64,000 nt of DNA. It comes from Armillaria gallica (taxonomy: Eukaryota > Basidiomycota > Agaricomycetes > Agaricales > Physalacriaceae). The DNA lies in assembly GCA_037576215.1 (NCBI GenBank), contig JBANDB010000004.1, positions 6,076,001 through 6,140,000 of the forward strand, in the 5' to 3' direction. The notes beneath the pieces were generated by a model that was given only the letters and a program-made list of their open reading frames with translations, was not told the DNA's origin and ran no database searches. Both the position numbers and the translations under genes were made by a program. Shown here piece by piece: positions 23,509 to 35,517 of the stretch; position 1 is the first letter of the stretch; every line of letters begins with the position of its first letter.

Positions 23509-24950
23509 TCCCGGGTCGACTTAATTTAAACTTGTATGCTATGAACATGTATTAGTTTAGGGCTGACAGTGAAAACAGTGGCGAACTCACATTCTCCGAG
23601 CCCTTCATACAGTGATACACACCCCAGTTCGCAGATGATTAGTCCACATGGGACTCATGCATTCAATTCGGACCGGATGTCTGTCCTCCGAAGGACAATT
23701 GAATAGACTTGAAATCTTGTGGTCTCTTGGCGGAACGGCTATCGACGTCAACAGAACGAGAGCTAACAAAGGAAGTAGAACGACTCCCGTGCGGCAGTCT
23801 ACGCATTGGAATTTGAAGTGAATATGACGTAGTCGACACGAAGCGCGACAAGTGACGGTAACAGAGTGAGCTAATCGTGGACCACTGCAAAAGACCAAGT
23901 CTGACCCTTGGCCACCACCGCCGGGAGAGCGCTCAGATATCAACCATATATTGTCCCAGCATGCCTAGAATGCCGACGGAAGGTTATACTGGGATGATTG
24001 AAACAGAGTAGGTTGATGGATCGGCTATCGCCTGTAAGTTACTCTATTCGCCTCGCTCGTGGAGAGAACAGACTCTCAAGAAGCGACAGACCCGTCGGCA
24101 TCGCGTCGAAGTAGCTGCTCTGGCATATGTTACGATCCCGCTTGAGAGCAAGAGCATAGTGACGCTACAACTAGAGTGATTAAGCCGCGGCCTCTTTGAT
24201 GACAGTCCATGAGTCGAGGAGAACACGGTATACCTAACCGTATACTCGGGTAGGGGCGCGTCAGGATACATATCGTTCATCATGATACCTTCCGTTGGTC
24301 TTACACCACCTGTCAAAAGGAAATGGGGTAAAAGTGATTCTTGATCGGGGAGGCTAAATACGATCCTTGGTGTGGTAGGTAGCCATGTCAAAGCATGGGA
24401 AGAGAGTGGGACATCATTTTGGAGGCCGAGCGGCAGTGATGATGGCTGGGGGATTCTGGTTCGTAAAGACGACGTGTGACAGGACTAGTGTAAGGAACTC
24501 GATGGGAGTGTCGGATATCTAGGAATACAGGTGCTGCAGCATGAAACGCTGGAAATAGAGTAGCAGAGATCCGCCCGTTTAGGAAGAATAGCAGTATGCC
24601 GTGTGCGACTTCCGCACACCTCTCATGTCTTGAGTCTGGGAAACTGGGTCGCGTTTCGCGACACCGACGTGACTAAACGGATAGACCCTGCTTGATCAAT
24701 GAGGGACCACTTCGGAAAGGTATATTTTCCACTACAGGGGCAACACACTCTGTATCCGATTGGACAACTGGAGTTCAGTGTGGGATAGCGCGCAACAGAA
24801 GGCCTCGTATAAGGTATAACAATTAAGCAGACCGCAAGACACTGTTTACGACAATAAGAATGGAGAGTTCATTTCCGTTGGATATTGTATCAGGATGAGA
24901 CGAGCCTCGTGAATGGTCTAGGCAGCTCAACAGGACTATGACCAGTCACC
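23509..24950. other. No recognisable gene
   Basis: Overlapping frames exist on the minus strand (for example 23605-23943 and 24044-24391), but none has a motif, a paralogue in the window or convincing splice sites. No repeats seen. Confidence 0.4.
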
Positions 24951-24952
24951 AC

Positions 24953-27900
24953 TCCTGTGGTATCCGGAAAGAGGTGGCGCTGCTCATGGACACGATGAGT
25001 AGTGCTATTGGAAAAGGTGTCCCCTATGCTTCTGATAGTGGTCCTTGGTATCCTGCGTGAAGGCGACATGCGTCCAGGTATTGTAGAAAAAGGTAGAAAG
25101 GTAGAAATGGGAGGGACAAGGACAAGGTGCTGTATCAAAAAATACTGCGTGTTACGCCGAAAGGACGGGGCGGGTTGGCTAAACTCTGGATGCAAAGCTA
25201 GAACAAAGGGCATGACGCGAGGCCAGAAGACTTTGGCGAGGAATGGAAGAGAGATGGTCGGGTAGTCGGAACATGGATCCGAGCAGAAACCAGAGTCCTA
25301 TACAGGCTCCCATTGGCTTATCAGTGAGAAATCACCGGGATTTCAGTAACGTTCGCGTGACAGGAATTTGTCGCACAATCTCGGCGTTCAACCATCCATT
25401 TCCGGGAGAGTTGGATCTAACTCTGAAAGGCCGTAGTTCACGGTCTATCCTAACGAGTCATCTAAGATAAAACAGATTTGCGCAATTGAAATTAAATTGT
25501 GATCACTTACTGGAGCTCCCGTCCGTTGACAAAGAGAATGGACAGTCTTGAGCTGGCAATCCTTGCGCATCAAGGTTAGGATCTATAGTGCTGCTCCTTC
25601 CAAAAGTTCCAGTTGCTAGTGTCGTTGCCTTCACCCACAAGAGCCTTCAGTCCCGCTTGACCACATATATGATCGCCAAAAGTAAGGCCTACTCTACCAA
25701 CATGATGCTGACGCAAAATGGATCCCACAACGATCCGATACGACCGATACGATTTGGAGTCCAGGTGACGCCCAATACCTTGATGACGACGCGAACAAAA
25801 GCTAGGCATTTGCCATAGCACGCATTTTCCATACGTAGGCCGCTCAGGGTTCTCTTGCACGAAATAAATCGTACCAAGGCGACTCGAAGCAGGACCTAAC
25901 AAAGTACGAGGTTCGTACACAAAGCCAAAAAAAAAGTGGGTTGAAAAAACGTACAATCAATCCCGGACCATTGAGTTCTCAGGTTGCTGTAGCTCCCTAT
26001 ATGTGGTATCTTCGCAACGAAGCCATGGTAGCTCTCCGAAATAGCCAACGATGGCGTCTTTACACATTTGGCCGTGCCACAGGTCTATTCCCAAGCATAT
26101 AGACGCGATTGGTTGTCCTGGACAGGCGACGTTGCTTTCTTGAGTCCAGTAGAGAGGATCCAGTACATCCAGAAGGTCTTGGGGCTTATGTCAGTCGATA
26201 CCTCGACAACAACCCATAAGAAAGCTACGCACCTGGAGACTGCACAGAACAACCAGATACTGCGTATTCTTTTATCGCAAGTTGTGCAAGATGTACTTTG
26301 TGGCCCGTGGGCTCTGCATCGTTGTGTACGTTAAGAGGATGGTATCCCTGAAATTGAAGAGGTTCTGTGCTGCCCAAGCAGGGTTAACGTTCCTACGGCT
26401 GTGCTTCCTCCGCTGTGATATCCATCAACCACTGACCGCGGCGTTATCGCAGGCCCAATGGCATCTGATTTGGAAGCAATGCGTTGGTTTGTATTGGACA
26501 CTGGACAGCCGTCGCCGCCGTCGATAATGTGAGCATGTCTAGTCGCTACTGGCTCTTGACGTCAATTGCCGTCGACAAGAGAAAATGAGACGCGTATCAC
26601 AATACAGCGCTCTCGAGGCATTTATCATATGACGTCCTCTTCGACAAGCGCTGAGAAAAGGCTTGACAATGCTGGAAGATGCGGTGAGGGAGGGACATGG
26701 TGGTAGCTGGTGAAAAAAGGTAATGACGTAATTTCGCCACTCTCAGGCTTCCAACAAAATATTTTCGTGAACAGACCGGCAGGCGAGGACGGCTGAGGTA
26801 CCCTTGGAGCTCATCGTCGACATCGTCGACAACGACGACCATGACTCCCTCATCGCCTTCCACAGCCGAGCTCTGTACCATCTCTTTGAAACCATCCACG
26901 ACATAGAATCAGCTTTTCATCTTGTCCTCTGTGATATGTCGCCCGTAGTGCCCAGCATCGTCCGCTCACAAGATTGTTTCCCAGGGCAAGGAGCTCCAGC
27001 TGCGTCCTCTTCCCAACGTCGCCTCGTTATACGTTTGGGACCATCTCGACGACCTATCGCAGATCTACTTTCTGGCCATCACTTCCTGTACGCTGGAGAA
27101 CATTGTATTCCTACCGCGATGAGCTTTCGACATTGGTTATGCTCATATCCCTACTTCAAGTGCTTGTCTCTAATCGCTGTACGCCACCACCCTGCAGTGT
27201 TCGGTGCCTACGTGGTTGCACGAGGCTCTCCTCTATAGAACCTGCCATTCGCGTACGTCAACGAAAACGCGCACACGGTTCTAGGGAGCGTTAGAATGTT
27301 TCCGCATTCAAACATTCATCAATCGACAGTGATATGTGCGCGGATATTTTCCCTGGAAATCCGGTGGCGGCGCTTTCGCAAGCAAGACCGATGAAGACGG
27401 CGGATCGTGAACAAGCGCTCGAAGGACCGGACAAGTGTATGGCGTTTAAAAAGGGGGGAAAAACGCAGAAGCGATGTGATGGTCCATTGCACGGAGTCAC
27501 AACGTTGCCAGTAACCAGTCTATCAGTAGATGCCCTCTTGAACGATCCCTTGTAGGCAGAAGGAATACGGAACGTGGTGAGTGACTTCTCGCCTTTTAGT
27601 ACGAGTTCTCATTTGGAAGGGCTGTAGGTCAGAATAAAGCTATTGTCTGCCCGTTCAATAGCGCGTAACCCCCCGGGCGTAGCAATACCCTCAGAAGATG
27701 CTAGCGTGGGCTCACCGAGGATCTGGACTACGCTCCCGTCTCATGGCCGGCGGGGAGCTCAATAAAAAAGGAGAGCTGTAAATGGGATGTCTGACATCTC
27801 TGGTTGAACCATCGGCGATGAATGCATCATAAGACACTTCGGCATGCCCCAAAAAGGTAAAATATTTTTCTTTAATGCCGGTTATAGCTGATTTCTTATT

Positions 27901-28785
27901 TAATTAGTCCCAGTTGTGTTCCGCTTTGACCTTGTGCCGGTACACACACACCACACCACCAACCTGTAGCATTTGGACAACGAACATCTCTGCAATCTTC
28001 AGGATTTAGGTATTTTGTCTGTGATGTGGAGACCAACTACACGTTCGTCTTTTCCCTCGTCATGCGTTGTCGATAAGATTGTGGGCTTCTATTGTCGTGT
28101 AAGTGCTGACGATACTTATTCTTCCTTGTAGGCAATCACGAATCTCATGGTGATGTACATGGCTAACGTTGAGAGGCTCCTGTCTAGATCGAGATACTCA
28201 TGCTCACTACGCCTTCGTAGGTTGGGATTTTCAGGGCGTCAGATTATTTGATTGATCGATCAGTGGGGAAATAAGGGTTGCGGCCCTACGGGCGCGGGGA
28301 CCTGGAGGGACAATCAGGCTTAAGATATTAAGGCCTTGGACTTTGACACCAGATTTGACATTGTAGGATATACCTAATTGGCCTCACAGGGCTATCAAAG
28401 TAGTAGTCCCAGTGCTATGAGCGTTTCTGGGAAGCGGATCTGTTTAAAGACGTCCCAGGGTATGGACACCGATGCTGATATAGATACTCGGTCCGTTCTC
28501 CATTATCCTATCATTTCTACGTTTATCTTACTATCACGTAGATAAGATCGTCTTCCAATGACTGTGACACCATGGATCTCCCCATCTGGTCCAGAGCGGA
28601 GCTTGCGATATAGGTCGGTCGTCATTAATTCAACATTAATTGCATTATTTTTCTCTTCAGTTGTTCTCCATGTGGAACTCTTATAGCCCCCCGCCCCCCC
28701 TGACACACACTTCCACAAAGAGAGTGTAAGAGGATTGATTTGGGATTTTGGTTGTCGAAAGAGTACCGTTGGAGCGTAAATGACT
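24953..28785 (+). repeat. Block R copy 4 (R4), 3' end cut off
   Basis: R4 matches R5 from 'ATCCGGAAAGAGG' (24,962 and 50,205) through the F-box-like remnant (26.8 kb) and the TTGATTGATCGATCAGTGGG region (28,248) to 'GGGATTTTGGTTGTCGAAAG' (28,742). The other copies continue for another 1-1.5 kb beyond the equivalent point; R4 stops and the tandem repeats and DUF6589/helicase pair begin. R4 therefore looks interrupted by that insertion. Confidence 0.6.
26780..27600 (+). pseudogene. F-box-like pseudogene 3
   Basis: The frame reads PLELIVDIVDNDDHDSLIAF, then HSRALYHLFETI and LVLCDMSPVVPSIVRS. It continues in another frame as LPNVASLYVWDHLDDLSQIY, implying a frameshift near 26,990. The ATG seen in copy 5 (GACGATGG) is ACG here. 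Downstream, CADIFPGNPVAALSQ (27,336 onward) and CDGPLHGV match copy 6. Together the copies outline an F-box protein with a leucine-rich C-terminal part. Loss of the start codon and the frameshift make this copy a pseudogene. Confidence 0.5.
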
Positions 28786-28787
28786 CA

Positions 28788-29057
28788 AGGGCCTCGGAAG
28801 CTCACCCCTTTCTTTGTTTGATAACATCTGAGTCTTCCGCTCCGTGAGGCTGATGGCTCGAAGTCGATAACGACATAAAGGCTCGGAAGCACATCCCTAA
28901 CTTTGTTTGACAACATCTGAGCCTTCCATTCCGCGAGGCTGATGGCCCCCGGAGTCGGAAAACGACAGAAGGCTCGGACGCACACCCTAATTTTGTTTGA
29001 CAACATCTGAGTCTTCCACTCCGTGAGGCTGATGGCCCTCGGAACCGATAACGACTA
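28788..29057 (+). repeat. Three tandem 90-bp repeats
   Basis: Units lie at about 28788-28878, 28879-28968 and 28969-29057. Each contains GGCTCGGAxGC, then TTTGTTTGAxAACATCTGAG, then GTGAGGCTGATGGC, and ends in GATAACGAC or a close variant. They sit between the point where block R4 breaks off and the start of the DUF6589 gene, so they probably belong to the inserted element as a subterminal array. Confidence 0.85.
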
Positions 29058-29288
29058 GTCTCTCGTAGACAGACGCAACATACACGACTACGGTGGGGGT
29101 GAGGTTGTAGTGAGTGTATGGAGTCTGTTGCTTAAATAGGCCATCGACCGTTCAAGTCAGTTATTACAAATCTGATGGCACGTGATCACACCTATTTCGT
29201 TAATTACTTGCACCACGACGCGTCTGGTACTTGCTTTGAGCACCGAACACCATTTCTTCACGCGTCAATAGCTCGGAATACCTAATCG

Positions 29289-32200
29289 ATGGATGAAACA
29301 ACTCCTCAAGAGTCTTCTGCCACTCGGAAATGGTCTAGAAAAGGGCCCCCACCCCCCATTCCTATCATTCCGCCCCCACTTAATCGTTCATCACCCGAAT
29401 ATCTTAGAAATGTCATCGATGGCATCGAAAATGCTCCCATATACTCGGCGCCTTCACTTCCTACACCTCAATCGGCACCCCGACCTTATCGTCGAGCTGC
29501 TCCACCCCTTCCTATTCCAACCATACCTCTGCCCATCGATCCTGCCATCGCAGCAAAGTACCGACTTGCTGGATTCATTCCCTCAACAAGCATACCTCTA
29601 CAGTCACCCTTTCAACATTCACAACCTCGTATTCGCTCGGAAAAATGTAGCCCTAATGAAAAGATGGAAGAAGTGCTTGAAGCTATCAATCGACTTTACG
29701 ATTCATTTGGGCACTTTGCTTGTGAATTCTTAAAGGACTTCCCGAGACAAAGCGACGAGGATAACCGCTCAAATCTCCACCGTCGCATGGTGTCCCGTTT
29801 TCTCAGTGGGCAAACCTCGCAAAAGCCAATCCATGTCGTAACTCTGATGTACAATCATCGGTATAGCAATCCTTCATTCCGGTCCCAGTATCGACCAGAA
29901 CGTGACCTGGCCTTCTCTGGAACTCATGATCCCCTTAATATTCGCCATTGTCGACCAGCCTTATCATGCTGGGCGACCCAACTTGTCGGAAACCACCTTT
30001 ACAATGCGGTTGGCCGACTCACTCAAAACAATCCTCTTAACCCCGATTTTCATGTTCGGCTGGCAGCCTCGGCCAACGAGCGCTCGAAGAAATCACACCT
30101 CATTACCTGGGATGATTTGAAGAATTTTGGTATTGAACGGTTGGCCATGATGTTCCAGCAGCGAGAAAAGTGTGTCTGGTACATCACTGAATGTATATCA
30201 GCACCTCGCAAGAAAGGACAGGTCATTATTCGAAAACGGAGGCCTCACCCTACAGTACGTCGAGTTTCTCATTTGTTAATAGTTTCTTTTCTCACTATTG
30301 TAAAGATACAGGTCGCTTCCATTGCTTCTGCGATCCTCAGTCGCAATAAACTCGCAAATGGACATCTAGCTTTATTCATGTCCCTATGGCTGTTCGCATG
30401 CAACTCTCACATTGATGTCAAGCGTGTATTGTGCAGAATAGGCTTCAGTTGTTCTGATTCAACCGCTCGTAATGCTCTCGACTCCATGACAACAGCTAGC
30501 CTGGAAAAGCTTCGATCTGATGTTTCCTCGCATACTTCTCGTGGGGAAGTCGGCTGGTGTTTCGTCATTGATAATGTACAACAATACACTGTTGTTCGGG
30601 AGCACGGCATTGGTCGGGAAAATGTTCTCAAGGTTGAGACAGCAGCCACGGCAATTCATCTCGATGATTGTCCCCCGGGAGCATTTGATCTCGACAATTA
30701 CCTCTCTAGGGTTGTTCAGAACGACCGTAGAACCATGACAGCTGAGTCGCTGTATAAGGATATTGCTTGGGAGCATCTTGAGAGCACTATGGCATTACAT
30801 TGGGCAAGAGTTCTCTGTGAATTCGTTCCTGCACTCCGATTTCTTCTTCCAGAAATCACACAACAATTCCGATCTGCTCCACGGGCTAGACATCGGATGC
30901 GAGAAGGAAGAAAAACCGAGGTTCAGGCTCTTGGGAGCAATGCGGAGCAGGAGGTCACGGTTCAAGGGATGCACCGTGCTATCCTTGACTTCAAGACGCA
31001 GTGTGGATTCACTGCTGAGGGTGCTGAACATTCATTGACATGGTTTCGTGGTGATGGGGCATCTCACGCGACTATAAACCTCTGCAAATTATACCTTGGA
31101 CCGACGTCTCTCCAAAACTGGGAATCACTTCGAGATGTAATTAGTACCCCCGAAATTTGGCATGCAGATGCAACAATGATTGGCACCATTGCGTCAAATC
31201 ATTATGGACCATCAGCTTCTCTTGATCCTTCCTCACTTTCACGAAATTCTCACACGGCAAATATGAAGAGGCCTACCGATTTACGGAAACCCGATTATTA
31301 TCCTACAACGCGTGCGATGACTCTGATGTGGGAAGCTCGTGTTTTAGACTGTTGCCGGTAAGCACAAGACTAAACTTCAATGGAAGAATACTCACTGCGT
31401 TTTCAGAATCCATTTTTGCTTTGAGAAAGACTTGGTCTGCTATTTCGATGACCTTGCACAGAAAAAGCAGCTCCCAACTCTTGATGCCCTTCTCAAAGAC
31501 GTGGCATTGCTTGTTGCACGATATTCCTCCCTCAATGCATATGAACAGGCACAGTCCTTGGCTGCCACTTTATCATCAACGGATCAGCTAAAAATCCGTC
31601 GTGGATCTCCCTGGATCCCAGCCACCTCCACTGATGAACATGAAGATACTCCTGGTGCTGTAGCACCCCTCCATGAAAGTTCTGACTTGAGCAGTAACGG
31701 TGATGGGTCCCAGGAAGATAAGCCTGAAGGTCATGTTGAGAAGGAGGGATTTGATGGTGATCGTGTCCTAAGCAACTCGATTTCTTTTCTCTTCGAGTTT
31801 GGGTTATGGATCGAGCTTGCGTACGCGGTTCCCGATGGTGACATTGGGCGCGTCTATGAGGTACTCAAGGTAAATTTTACGACTCTTCTTCCATTGTTCT
31901 ATGCTCAGCGTTTCACAGACATGGATATTTATATTCGGAGGATCTACGAATGCCAACTACATGAAATGCCTCCTCGAAACACACTGCTTGTTCAAATATG
32001 AGTCGTCTTCAGCTTTGCAGGAGGCTATATTCAATAATTGGCTCACAAATGTCAGTGGTGTGGAGGGGAGATGGAAACCTGGCGACCTCTTACAAGAACA
32101 TTACAATTGTTTCCTTGAAGAACAGGTTTTGCACAGCGGTGGGAACTTTGACGATCATTTTTACCGTCATACTATCTCGCCGAACGTCCATAACTTCCTT

Positions 32201-32896
32201 CATTTGAAGCAAGAGGTTGAAGGTGCTTATGAACTTCGCCGGCGCGCAAAATCACACACTTCGCCTCACCTCAAGGATGAATTCAAGCTCTTGCTACAGA
32301 CATTTCGAGAAGAGGAGGTACATCTCTTCAGATCTGGTCGCTCGATGCACCATCGTGCAACGAATCTATTTGACAATGGCTACAAACGCCTGCGAGAGAA
32401 AAAGATGGAGGAGTTTAATAAGCAGGGGACGGCCTACGCAGCATTGTTGACGGATATTCTTGCCGCAAAGAAGCACGGGACATTCAATGCAGTCGACACT
32501 AGCATTCAAATTCAGACCACTGATCCAACGACATCAAGTAGTCACTCAGACTCTGTACTCCCTGTACTCCCTTCATATTCCCCGCCTATCTCATCGTCGT
32601 CCATCTCAACATCCGGCTCCTCCCGCCGTTCCTCCCATTCGGTAGCTGGCGATTCTGAACTTATTGATTGTGATGATGATGACCGGGCTTTGGATGCAAG
32701 CAAAGAGCAGTTATCAAGCGGATCTGATATGAGTGCGATCATTGACGATGGCGACATGATGGTCAATGACTGGTACGGTCCAGACGAGGTCCCGGAAACC
32801 ATGGAAGGTGATGAATCGGGAGAAGAAGACGAAGTGCAATCAAATGAATATGACTCTGAGGATCGAGAATGGGACTCAGACAGCGATATTGACTAA
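29289..32896 (+). CDS. DUF6589-type protein, 1150 aa, four exons
   Basis: Modelled exons are 29289-30254, 30312-31357, 31407-31869 and 31919-32896; the three GT-AG introns are 57, 49 and 49 nt and the frame closes exactly. The first intron is a multiple of three without a stop, so an unspliced reading is also open. The N-terminus is Pro-rich. Family signs are in the C-terminal half: LWIELAYAVPDGDIGRVYEV (about 804-823), WIFIFGGSTNANY, NWLTN and DLLQEHYN, which match the DGDIGRV...G..NY...DLLxEHxN pattern I know from DUF6589 proteins. Acidic candidates for an RNase H-like site are D409 (VIDNVQQY), D570 (FRGDGASH) and E807; this is speculation. The last 100 residues are Ser/Asp/Glu-rich. A TTAAATAGG box lies near 29132. 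The gene is convergent with the helicase gene. Confidence 0.78.
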
Positions 32897-32912
32897 TAGA
32901 GAATCACATACC

Positions 32913-35212
32913 TCATGATCGTGTACAATTTCTTTGTGGTCGACAGCGAGAATATTCAGTAGGAGCACTGTTTTCCGTTCGCACGCGAGCACGACGAGGA
33001 CCATAGTCAGCCATTGTTTCAGCAACACTGAGTTGAGCAGCTCTTTTCCGGCGAACTTTATTCGTTGTATCTTCCAGTACCTTGCGCTTCTGAGGTAGAG
33101 TTGATACCGATGAAGGACCAGCAGCAGTTGCAGCATCTGCATCGTCAGAAATAATCGGTGAAGATGACCGCACATCCTCGTTATCCGAAGGCAAAGGTGA
33201 CTCTTTAAGTCCTCGGTGTTTTGCTCGTTGCTTGGCATTACGTGCTAAACGGCTCGTCTCGCGTGCATTGAGTATTTCCAGCTGCAATTGATTAATGATA
33301 GAATATAGAGAGTCACGCTGAGTAGCCATAAATGGCCAATATTCCATAGTGAGGATCTCGTCTAAGTGCGCAGGGTTCGAAATCTTGAGTAGCGAATCAA
33401 GGAGACGATTGATTAGGGGTGTTGGAAAGAAGGATGAACGTGGACGATTTCGCTCTGTGGTGGTGTTTCGTTCTGCGACCCAGACCGTGATATCAAAATC
33501 GAGCAGGCGTTTCCGAGATATATCCTTCTCCTTCTTTTTCAACTGGTTCTTGGCTCCTTTTGATTGTTTCCTTGCTGCTGAAGGCACGACAGGCGGAGAA
33601 AAAGGTGCCGGTGTCACAGTCGCAGAAGGAAGATTTGGAGCTTCAAAACGGAGAGTGATGCCGGCTCGCTTACAACAAAGAGAACAGGGTAAACGGCGTC
33701 CAGCTTCAATACAGTCAAGAGTCGAGATGTCAAGCGGTGCGTTCTTGAACTCGCGATTCACCGCAGCGATAAGACAAAGTTTTTCGGCCAGAACACAAGC
33801 AGCAGAGTCGTCCATCTGCTGCTTAGACTTCGACACTGTTCAAAACTCTTAGCTGTCATATTTAGATGAATACTACAAAAATCGTACTCTGTCCTTTCAG
33901 ATGATTCTCGGCAGCCTTCAAGGTGCTCTTTGGCACAAGACAAATACCTCGACCTTCGGATCCCTCGTCGCGACCAACGCGGCCCTTTTCCTGCCACGTT
34001 ATCGCCAGGGTATTGGACCAACCAATAGTGATGCTATCAAGGAGTGTCTTAACATTGATGCCGTTGGCGAAAGCAATCGTTGCAATGACAATCTGGCAAT
34101 AAGGATCATCATCGAGAAGGCGGAGGGTTTCCGTATTATATGACGTCGGACACAATGAGTGATACATCCGTACACGGCGGAGGTGATTGACATTGATCGG
34201 CTCTGAGCGCCAAAGGTACAGGTAGACACGAAAGACTTGGTTGATTGTTCTGCAGTGAATGATTGTTTTGCGTCCGCTGGAGAGATAAGAGAGAAGCTGA
34301 GGGAACTCGTTGCCTGAGATAGCCGACTCCAGTACTTCGATGATGAATTGGGTATTTGGTCGCTCTTTGGATCGACGAAGAATATGGAATTTATCTCCAG
34401 TGAATCCGAGACTCTTGCAGACAGACACGGTAGAAGGACCAGGAGGTAGCGTAGCAGAAAGACCGATTACCGCTAAGGTTGAAGGCAGTCGTCCACGGAA
34501 GAAAGCACCTATATGTTTGAAGCACGGACGGAAGCTACGTCCCCATTGAAGTATGAGGTGACATTCTTCAGCACAAGCGTAGATGATGTTATCGCGAAAC
34601 GTGTCAGAGGCAGATATCCTACGCCACTCCAGTGCTCTGAGATGTTCTGGGTCGACACAGACGACTTGCCATATCGTGCATGATGAGATTTCTTCAGCTA
34701 TGGAGCGTCCAGCTTTGCGAGCTTCTGTCAGAGTCTCATGGGTATAAGCAAGGCCATTGATCCCGAAGTCCTTCAGTCCAGACACCTATCATCATTGCTA
34801 AGTATATACTAAGAGGTAGAGGTGGGACACATACAATATTCGCTGCTAAACCATTCGTCGGGGTCACCACAATGCCTACAGGAAGTTTCCGACAGCGAAA
34901 TTTGGGATAGGCTGTTGAATTCCGGGAGAGCTCTTGGTGTACAAGGATCGGAACAGCAAACGAAGCTGATTTTCCACTACCAGTTGCGGTACACAGCAGG
35001 ACGTCTTCGCCATCGAGAATCCGGGAAATAGCCAGTGCTTGGATTTCAGTGAGTCCATCTTTCCACGAGGGAACAAGCCTTTTGACAATGCCTTGAAGTG
35101 TTTCCAGACCATGAGGGTGTTTCCAACGATAAGAAGATGCCATGAGAGTGAGCGAAGGGACAAACGGACGCGCCTGGCGTGCCAGATACGAGCGGAAGGA
35201 AGGGAAGTGCAC
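32913..35212 (-). CDS. RecQ-like DEAD/DEAH-type helicase, 732 aa, three exons
   Basis: Modelled exons on the minus strand are 35212-34835, 34785-33888 and 33835-32913; both introns (49 and 52 nt) are GT-AG and the frame closes. Superfamily 2 motifs appear in order: TATGSGKS (motif I, 75-82), TPTNGLAANI (Ia region), CAEECHLILQWG (motif II region, 197-208), GLSAT (motif III, 234-238), KTIIHCRT (motif IV), VIATIAFANGIN (motif V) and QEKGRVGRD (motif VI, 390-398). WGRSFRP after motif II is typical of RecQ. Motif II reads EECH rather than DEAH/DEVH. The C-terminal 300 residues hold a CSLCC group and long basic, Ser-rich stretches. It would unwind DNA at the expense of ATP if active. It ends 16 bp from the DUF6589 stop, which suggests a functional pair on one element. 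Confidence 0.8.
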
Positions 35213-35413
35213 GGTTACTCAAAATTGACCGCCATCAAATTATGTAAGGCTTTGTCATAACGCCCTTGAACGGCAACCCCCCCCCCCGCGTTAAACAATA
35301 GACTAGATAACGACATAACTTAGCATTAAGCGGCGTCGGACCACGAGCCCTCACCAATACGGTTCATCACGATGCATTTCTGCGTCATTTCCATGAACAG
35401 ACATGCAGGCGAC

Positions 35414-35510
35414 CATGGCTGAAGCGCTGACATAACCCTTGAGCTCATCGAGCACGCCAGCAGAAGTGATGGCCAGAAAGTCAATCTCGTTGAGCCGGTG
35501 ATTTTGTAGC
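35414..35510 (+). pseudogene. F-box-like N-terminal fragment 4
   Basis: GACCATGGCTGAAGCGCTGA at 35411 corresponds to the start region of copies 1 and 5, followed by CCCTTGAGCTCATCGAGCAC (the PLELIEH codons) in a shifted frame. An early TGA and the frameshift make it non-functional. It aligns with 10,690-10,850 and, like that copy, is followed by block P. Confidence 0.4.
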
Positions 35511-35517
35511 ATGGGCT

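Larger units (their letters stand above)
28786..35332. mobile_element. Putative DUF6589 / RecQ-like helicase element
   Basis: The limits are inferred: on the left from where block R4 stops matching its paralogues, on the right from where similarity to the 10.68 kb F-box fragment region resumes (about 35,333). Inside are three 90-bp repeats, the DUF6589-type gene (+), and the RecQ-like helicase gene (-), convergent with 16 bp between stop codons. The 13-base string GATAACGACATAA occurs at 28866-28878 and again at 35306-35318, close to both inferred ends and in the same orientation. I found no clear terminal inverted repeat or target-site duplication. Such a pair filling an interrupted repeat suggests a self-contained element of about 6.5 kb. 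Confidence 0.45.

Noticed and set aside
27945..27962. ACACACACCACACCACC stretch as telomeric repeat
   Set aside because: It is a short irregular AC-rich run inside block R4, not an array of a telomere unit.
28788..29057. 90-bp repeats as a CRISPR-like array
   Set aside because: The units are contiguous tandem copies with no unique spacers, and the genome is eukaryotic.
30255..30311. 19 extra residues in the DUF6589 protein (unspliced reading)
   Set aside because: The stretch has a GTACGT donor and an ATACAG acceptor, is T-rich and hydrophobic, and interrupts otherwise even coding sequence; it is more likely a 57-nt intron.
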